A DNA stretch of 64,000 nucleotides from Apiotrichum sp. Y4204 (taxonomy: Eukaryota; Basidiomycota; Tremellomycetes; Trichosporonales; Trichosporonaceae): NCBI GenBank assembly GCA_025531455.1, contig JAMYHL010000029.1, positions 186,001 through 250,000 on the forward strand, in the 5' to 3' direction. Position numbers and translations under genes: made by a program. Positions 57,895-64,000 of this stretch are shown here, piece after piece. The notes below the pieces were generated by a model, which had not been told where the DNA came from, ran no database searches, and saw only the letters and a program-made list of their open reading frames with translations. The stretch's first letter is position 1, and the number at the start of each line of letters is the position of its first letter.

Positions 57895-60575
57895 ATGACG
57901 AACCCCATCCTCAACGGTAACGAGAAGGACCACGGCAACTCGAGCGCCGTCCCCATCGACGTCTTCGACTCCCAGATCAAGGACCAGTTTGTCGGTGAGT
58001 AGTGAGCGAGCTGGGGCCGCGGACTGCAGAGCGCAGGCCGCAGGCTTGAGGTTGTCCAGAGTAGCTCTGGAGGCCAAAGCCAAAAGCCCACCGGCAATCG
58101 GCTCTTGTGGGAGCCCCACCCAGCTAGCGCCCGCCCACATTCCCCCCCGGCCTCCCACTGACCCCGCAGAGGTCTCTACCTCGGCGATTGGCGCCAAGGT
58201 CATCGCTGCTTCTGACGACTTCTTCGTCAGCAGGCACAACCTCATCAAGAAGAGCGTGAGTACTATGGTGGGCGCAGCGTAGCCGGAGTGAGGACTCTAC
58301 CCGGTCGGGGCAGAGACCGATCCCGCTCCGGGCTACGCGGCCACCACAGTCGGAACTGCTATCCACAATACTCACACCCAGGTTCCGGACGGAAGCGTGC
58401 GCGGCACCTTTGGCCCCAACGGCGCCCTCTACGATGGCTGGGAGACCAGGAGGCACAACCCGACCTTTGACTGGTGAGTCTGAGCTGGTCCACAAGAGCT
58501 CCGCTAACCCCCCCAGGGTGATCATCCAGCTCGGCCCCCACGAGTCCACCCTCTCGTACTGCGACATTGACACCGCCTACTTCTCGGGTAACGAGGCGCC
58601 TCAGTCGCAGGTCTTCGGCCTGCGCCTCGACAAGCCCGCCGGCGACAACCTCCAGCTCTCGCCCAACGACCCCCGCTGGGTCGAGCTCCTCCCCGTCGTC
58701 ACCCTCGGCGCCGACTCTCGCCACATCTTCGAGTTCCTCCCCATCGCCAAGGAGAGCACCTGGAGCGCCCTCATGGTTCGCATGATCCCCGACGGTGGCA
58801 TGGCCCGTTTCCGCGCCTACGGCCAGCCCGTCAAGCCCGCCCTCCTCAAGGAGCTCCCCGGCCCCGACGCCCAGCCCATCAACCTTCTCTCGCCCGTTGT
58901 CGGCGGCCAGATCATTGAGGGCTCCGACGCCAACTTCTCGCCCCCCACCAACCTCCTCCTCGAGGGCCGCGGTATCGACATGAGCGACGGCTGGGAGACC
59001 CGCCGTAGCCAGCACAACCGTGGCAAGTACGCCCCCGGCCAGCCCCTCTACGGCCAGGAGCGCAAGGAGTGGGCTATCGGCCGCCTCGGTGTCCCCGGCG
59101 TTATCAAGTACGTCGAGATCGACGCCGCCTACCACGTCGGCAACTACCCCGCCCAGATGAGCGTCGAGGCTTGCTACTCGGAGCAGGCGCACCCGGGCAA
59201 GGACGCCAAGTGGACCATGATTGTCCGCAAGCAGCCTGGCGGCCCCCACCGCCAGCACTGGCTCCAGCTTGACGAGGGCGAGACCCAGGTCTGGACCCAC
59301 GTCCGCGTCAACATCTACCCCGACGGTGGTCTTAAGCGTTTCCGCGTCTTTGGTTTCCCCATGGAGCCCACCGCCAAGATCGCCGCCTCGGCCACCCCCG
59401 TCGTCAACGCCCTCCCCCTCACCTACGAGGCCTTCAAGCCCTTCGGCTCCGTCGTCCAGGGCTGGGACTCCTACCTCTCCGCCCCCAAGGGCATCCCCGT
59501 CATCTCGGCCAACCAGTCGACCGCTGCCAAGTTCAACCGCCTCGGCTCGCTCCCCGAGGGTGACCTCAAGCTCAAGCAGGTCCGCCAAAACTCGCAGACC
59601 GACGTGACCAACGGCGCCGTCATCCCCCTCAACAAGCTCAAGCTCGTTACCAGCGTCAACATGGCCATTCCCCAGGGCCTCGGTGCCGCTCCCGGCGAGA
59701 AGCCCCTCAAGGCCGGTGGTGCCTACGTTGTCGCTGTTGCTCAGAGCGGTGCCGACGGCAAGGCCGACCTCTCCACCCTCCGCGCTTTCCTCGCCACCCC
59801 CGCCCAGGGCATCGTTTGCCAGAAGGGCACCTGGTGCAGCGACCTCATCGTCGTGAACAACACCCTGGACTTTGCCACCCTTGGGGAGACCGGCGAGGCT
59901 CAGGAGGGCCACTTTGCCGACATTGCTGTTGCTCCCTACAAGCCCAAGCTCGTCCAGGCGCCTGTTCCCACCGCCGCCCCGTCGGCCACCTCGCGCCTCG
60001 GCCAGGTGTTCGGCTCCTCGGTCCTGCAGCCTGCCCCCATCACCGGCAAGGCCTTTGCCCCCTACGGTGAAATCATCGCCAACAGCGCCAACGACGCCAT
60101 GACCATCACCAACTCGTACCCCAAGGAGACTGGCGCCAAGACCTCGATCGGCGTCTACCGTGCCACCCGCAAGGAGGGCCTCGAGCGCGGCAAGATGTTC
60201 GACGTCTACCTCATGGAGCGTCACCCGTACACCTCGCAGGCCTTCATCCCCATGGGCAAGGCCTCGTGGGACGGCAAGGGTGAGGACGCGCTCGGCCGCG
60301 CCGGCGCCTTCCTCCTCGTTGTCGCCGAGAACGGCCCCGACGACCGCCCGGACCCCTCCACCCTCAAGGCGTTCATCGCCGAGGCTGGCACCGGTATCAA
60401 CTACAAGGCTGGCGTGTGGCACCACCCGGCGCTCGTCCTCGACGGCACCCTCGACCTCGCCTGCATCGAGGCGCAGATCGCGCTCGGCACCAACGACGAC
60501 CTGCCCGACAAGCGCGACTGCGAGCTCCTCACCTACGAGGAGCCTATCGGCCGCATCGCCGTCCCCGAGCTCTAG
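57895..60575 (+). CDS. DAL2,3,3: Fused allantoicase and double ureidoglycolate lyase
   Basis: Exons 57895-57994, 58170-58255, 58382-58473 and 58517-60575 (introns 175, 126 and 43 nt), 778 residues. Allantoicase splits allantoate to urea and ureidoglycolate; ureidoglycolate lyase releases a second urea and glyoxylate. Two allantoicase repeats are present, each with a DGWETRR motif (about 85 and 245) and a D-x-A-(Y)-(F/H) strand ([18 protein letters not shown]). From about 430 a first ureidoglycolate-lyase-like domain starts at [15 protein letters not shown], and from about 640 a second at [13 protein letters not shown], ending with [12 protein letters not shown], a motif containing probable metal or active-site histidines. 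A fusion of this order is known in Cryptococcus as DAL2,3,3. In the first lyase copy the equivalent of GVWHHP reads GTWCSD, so it may be catalytically inactive. Codons are almost all C-ending, suggesting strong expression. Confidence 0.93.
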
Positions 60576-60739
60576 GTGTGGAAGGGAAGTAGTCTTGTTT
60601 CGTCTCGGATCTCTTGGAAAATTGGATCTCATGGAAAGGGGAGTTGGCAGTATTAGGATTGGTAGCTCTCGATAGGTATACATTGTCATTGGGTCATGTA
60701 CGTTGTCGTCATCACGATGCAGCAAGTGTTAATAAAAGG
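60576..60739. other. Short convergent intergenic region
   Basis: Only 164 bases separate the 3' ends of DAL2,3,3 and GPI3. An AATAAA lies at 60730-60735 on the plus strand. Confidence 0.6.
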
Positions 60740-62263
60740 TTACGACTGCTCTTTCTTCTGCTTCTCCCGCTCTACAACGCGCACAAACTCGTCCTGGTCC
60801 CAGCCCTTCGGGACGGGGTCAATCTCCGCCTCGGGCAGGAACCACTCCACAAAGAGGAGCCACCAGAACTGCACGGCCATGATACTGCACATGATGAGGC
60901 CCATCACGGGTCCGAGGGCCGCGAGGCGCATCAGCCGCTCCCAGGCGCCGAAAGCCGGTGTCGCGAGGATGCGGCGGTAGACGACCTCTGTGCGCTCCGC
61001 GACCGCCGCCCACGAATACATCTCCGCGACGCGCGCGTGCGCCGCTTCCGGGGAATGCGTGCCGCGCCTTATCGTGTGAATTGCTGTCGAGAGCGCGCGG
61101 ATCACGTCTGGAGTAAGCACAAAAAGCCAATATTATTCTCCACTCACCGTCCTCGTCTGCGCGCGCAAACTCGATCATGTCCGCGGGGAGGATTTCCGGC
61201 ACGCCGCCCACGCGGGTAGACACGACAAAGAGGCCTGCGCTCGCCGCCTCAATTATACTGATCCCAAACGCCTCGGTCAGGCTCGTGTTGAGGTATATGT
61301 GTCCGCGGGTAAGCAGGCCCCGGACGTCCGCGGGGCGCACGGCGCCGAGCAGCTCGATGCGGTCCTGCAGCTCGTACTTTTCGCGGACCTGCAAGAGATC
61401 CACCATTTTCGGCCCGTCGCCGCCGACCACGAAGCGCACGTCCGGGAACATGTCGCAGATCGTCGGGGCGGCGGACACGAGCAGGTCGATGCCCTTGCGG
61501 TACACCAGGCGCGCGATCACGACGATCGTAACTGCCGTCAGAGCTGCTTCCGGTCTCCTTCCTTTTTTCCACTGACTGTAATCCTTCGACGCCCTCTCGG
61601 GGTCTGGGCGGAATTTGGACGGCACGAGCGCGTTGGGAATGACGCTCACGCGCTCCGGTTCAATCTCGGCACGGAGCGCGGTATTCTCCCTGCCTGTATT
61701 GGAGACGCACACGACCGCATCGACATTTCTCAGCGCGCTCGCGAGCAGCTTGTTTGTGAGCACGCCGACGGCGTCCGCAAAGCCGAAGAGCGAGTGGTCG
61801 GTGAAACACGTGCGCACGCCGAAGAGCGGGGCATGGTGGATCGCCTCGTGGGCGAGCGATGAGAGCGTCGCGTGGCCGTGCACAATGTCGACGCGCTCGC
61901 GGAGCAGGATCGTGCGGATGTATGGCAGGAAGAGAAGATAGTTTGGCAACGAGGCCGACGACGCGAGCGTCACGTGTGGGACGTGGTACACTTTCAACCC
62001 TGGGGCGAGCCATCGGATCCCGACGCGGTTCTTGTGGTGGTGCGTCACGACGATTACCTGGTGTCAGTCGTGAGCTGTCAGTTTGTGTGCCAGTTGACAT
62101 TCAGAGTGTTAGACCTTGAATCGCATCTTCACTCTCCCTTTCCCCCTCCCACGCTCGCTCGTCCAGGACTCACCTTGTGGCCCCGCCGCATCAGCTCCAC
62201 GCTCAGGCTGTAAATATGTCCTTCGACTCCGCCGATATCTGGGTGGAAAAAGTCCGACACCAT
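60740..62263 (-). CDS. GPI3: GPI-GlcNAc transferase catalytic subunit (GPI3/PIG-A)
   Basis: Coding exons 62264-62174, 62057-61148 and 61107-60740 (introns 116 and 40 nt). Read alone from the ATG at 62263 this gives 455 residues. Gpi3 moves GlcNAc from UDP-GlcNAc to phosphatidylinositol on the cytosolic face of the ER, the first step of GPI-anchor synthesis. Seen are [60 protein letters not shown] and the E-x7-E of glycosyltransferase family 4 ([16 protein letters not shown]). A C-terminal membrane helix ([18 protein letters not shown]) follows. The first exon begins with G at 62264 in the middle of a codon, after a GCGGCAG acceptor, and its partner exon is the last exon of SLC1, which supplies LTIA just before MVSDFF. 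Starting at MVSDFF would remove half of the first beta strand, so the true N terminus probably lies in the SLC1 exon. Confidence 0.93.
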
Positions 62264-62345
62264 CCTGCCGCATCTAATAAGCCATGCATGCCTAGCGACG
62301 AGAGAGCTACAAGCAAGACGGAGGGGGTGGGGGGATGGGGGCTGC

Positions 62346-63574
62346 TTACGCTATTGTCAACTTTTCGCTCTTGGGCGAGTGCTTGGTGGTCGTCGAGGCC
62401 ACTTCTGTTGCTGTGACCTGGGACGCGACCTCGGTGGCATCGTCCGATGCGTCCTCGGGAGTAGGCGGAACAGCAGGGGCCGCAGACGAGCCGCTGGCCT
62501 CACCAACCTCGCCGTCGTCGCTGTCCAGGTCGAGCTTGGCCGGCTTCTCCCGCTTCGTAGGCTTGCCGTCATCAACCGCGTCATACTTGGCCGGTTTGGA
62601 GGTGCCCGTCAGGAGAGGCGAGTCTGGTTCAGGCACTGCCGAGGCCGACATCTCCTTGAGCGTCGCGAGCATCACAGTCCGTGTCTTCTCAATGAGGTCG
62701 CCAACGTCCGCGGTGGTCATGCCAGTGGTGGGGATCGGGTCAAGAACTGCGGTCAGCTAAGCCTTGTAACCCTAACGCACTCTTCATCTTGAGCGTGCCG
62801 CGCTTAAAGTACTTGTTCTTCTTCAGCAACTTCGAGTAGTTCTCGACGACGACAGGGATAATCGGGCAGCCAGACTGAATAGCGAGGTGGAAGGCGCCCT
62901 TCTTGAACGGCAGCAGTTCCGGCGTGTCGCTCATGTGGCGTGTGCCCTCGGGGAAGATAAACAACGAGAGCTGTAGTCAGTGCCTGCCCAAGTGGGAAGT
63001 TTCTCCCTCGTGTGCTCACCTTCTTGCGGTTCATCTCCTCACCCGCCTGCGTCATCAACTGAACCGCCGACTTGTTGTTCGAACGGTTAATGAAGATTGA
63101 ACCGGAAAGCATCACTGCAGGTTAGTACCTGTGGCCATACTCGCACGTACTGAACCATCCCAGCGCAGGGACCCATTTAAGCTCCTGCTTGGCCATGATC
63201 GCCGCGCGCTTGGGGAACATGCGACCGAGGTAGAGGATGTCGACCGCGCTGCTGTCAGCTAATGTCCTTGCGGCTGTTCCTCGCCGACTCCAGGCGCTCC
63301 CCACGAGTAGAACTCACCTCTGGTGGTTGCCCAGAATGACGGCAGGCTGCTTGCCCGACTCGACATTCTTGAAGTGCTCCTCACCGCTCACGTCGAACTT
63401 CCACCCGATGATTGGCCCCGTAATGTAATAGAACGTGCGCGCAACATAGTAGTTGGTGTTGTAGCGCTTGCCGCAGAGGTTGGCCACCACGCCGATAAAC
63501 GTCGCGATCAACGACACAAAGAGGAGGAGCACCGTGTAGAGCGCGACGTGGAACTGGTAGCTGATGAGGCCCAT
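62346..63574 (-). CDS. SLC1: 1-acylglycerol-3-phosphate acyltransferase (SLC1)
   Basis: Exons 63574-63318, 63251-63151, 63114-63020, 62970-62781 and 62746-62346 (introns 66, 36, 49 and 34 nt). Ending at the TAA at 62348-62346 the protein has 347 residues. It acylates lysophosphatidate to phosphatidate at the ER. An N-terminal membrane helix ([19 protein letters not shown]) is followed by motif I NHQSSAVD, the [14 protein letters not shown] block and motif III FPEGTR, all intact. [12 protein letters not shown] is also typical. The tail after [20 protein letters not shown] is a disordered Asp/Ser/Pro region of about 100 residues. The stop lies inside a consensus splice donor (GC|GTAAGC). If that intron is spliced, the frame continues into GPI3 to give one 802-residue protein (62746-62350 joined to 62264). 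Which form is made cannot be decided here. Confidence 0.93.
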
Positions 63575-64000
63575 GATGTGGAGAGTGGAACGGGGAAAGG
63601 AGGTAGTGTTGGAGTCTCTCGGCGCACCCAGGGGAGAAAGCAAGGCTGGAGGTGGCGTGAGAGCGGAGCGAGTGTTGGAGTGGGTGTCGTCCTGGATAGC
63701 ACTATGGGAGCATAATACTCTACTGACGAGGGATCGCGAGTGAGGTTAAGAGGGTGTGAGAGAGATGGACGAGGATAGCGAGTGCAGGCGAGTTGGGGGC
63801 GTGAGGCTTTGTCGGAATCGGACAAACACGACCACGAGGTGGGGCAGTGAGGTGGCCTGGAGATGTCCGGTGATCACCGGAGCGAGCAGGAAAGTTGGGA
63901 TAGGTTGGGGAAGACACTTGACAAGGAGATAGGAACAACAAGAGTTGGAAAGAAATGTATCTCTCTCTCTCTCTTTGACTCTGTTCGGTGTCTCTCGGAG
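63575..64000. other. Upstream region of SLC1 at the window edge
   Basis: About 430 bases of promoter/leader of SLC1, with a CT dinucleotide run near 63960-63975 at the right end. No gene is visible. Confidence 0.55.

Noticed and set aside
58359..60725. 788-codon open frame on the minus strand
   Set aside because: Antisense shadow of the allantoin fusion gene, produced by its C-ending codons.
1..64000. CRISPR arrays, operons, bacterial-type elements
   Set aside because: None seen; the window is eukaryotic with spliceosomal introns, and the repeats found have irregular spacing or are coding.

Overview
The window reads as nuclear DNA of a GC-rich basidiomycete yeast, most likely a tremellomycete close to Trichosporon/Cutaneotrichosporon. 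The grounds are fungal proteins throughout (Zn2Cys6 factor, Erg1, Hmg1, Gpi3, a Dal2,3,3-type fusion), about 75 inferred spliceosomal introns that are mostly only 31-41 nt long, strong C-ending codon preference, and two intron-bearing tRNA genes. Exon joins were built by hand: each keeps the reading frame, uses GT..AG ends, and for known families restores the expected protein sequence. No transcript data were available.

Layout, left to right. 1-8.4 kb: a proteasome tethering factor (STS1/Cut8), a Zn2Cys6 transcription factor, then 3.4 kb without a recognisable gene. 8.4-15.3 kb: HMG-CoA reductase and a serine beta-lactamase-like hydrolase. 15.6-19.8 kb: tRNA-Asp, tRNA-Ser and translation elongation factor 2, which starts with tiny exons. 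20.8-22 kb: a broken gene of the FluG/DUF3435-like family. 23.2-33.2 kb: VPS72 (SWR1 complex) tail-to-tail with MLH3, then OPI3-type phospholipid methyltransferase and the mitochondrial RNA helicase SUV3. 34-39 kb: a tandem-PH protein and squalene epoxidase ERG1. 41.4-50.6 kb: PEX1, a YVC1/TRP-like cation channel and an unknown protein. 51-61 kb: formate dehydrogenase, a Gfo/Idh/MocA oxidoreductase and a fused allantoicase / double ureidoglycolate lyase. 60.7-63.6 kb: SLC1 (lysophosphatidate acyltransferase) directly followed in the same frame by GPI3 (GPI-anchor GlcNAc transferase).

Functional themes are housekeeping: ergosterol synthesis (HMG1, ERG1), phospholipid and GPI synthesis (OPI3, SLC1, GPI3), chromatin and repair (VPS72, MLH3), organelle biology (SUV3, PEX1, YVC1), purine-nitrogen use (DAL2,3,3) and translation (EF2, tRNAs). 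Genes are separated by their own intergenic regions and I see no biosynthetic cluster.

The most unusual item is the SLC1-GPI3 pair. The SLC1 stop codon lies inside the splice donor of an intron, and splicing it removes the stop and joins SLC1 in frame to GPI3, supplying the two residues that GPI3 needs to complete its first beta strand. This predicts either an 802-residue bifunctional protein or two overlapping products chosen by intron retention. Other points of note are the extremely short introns with branch sites almost touching the acceptor, microexons in EF2 (5 and 9 nt) and MLH3 (16 nt), and an array of nine CTTTCATA motifs upstream of the allantoin gene.
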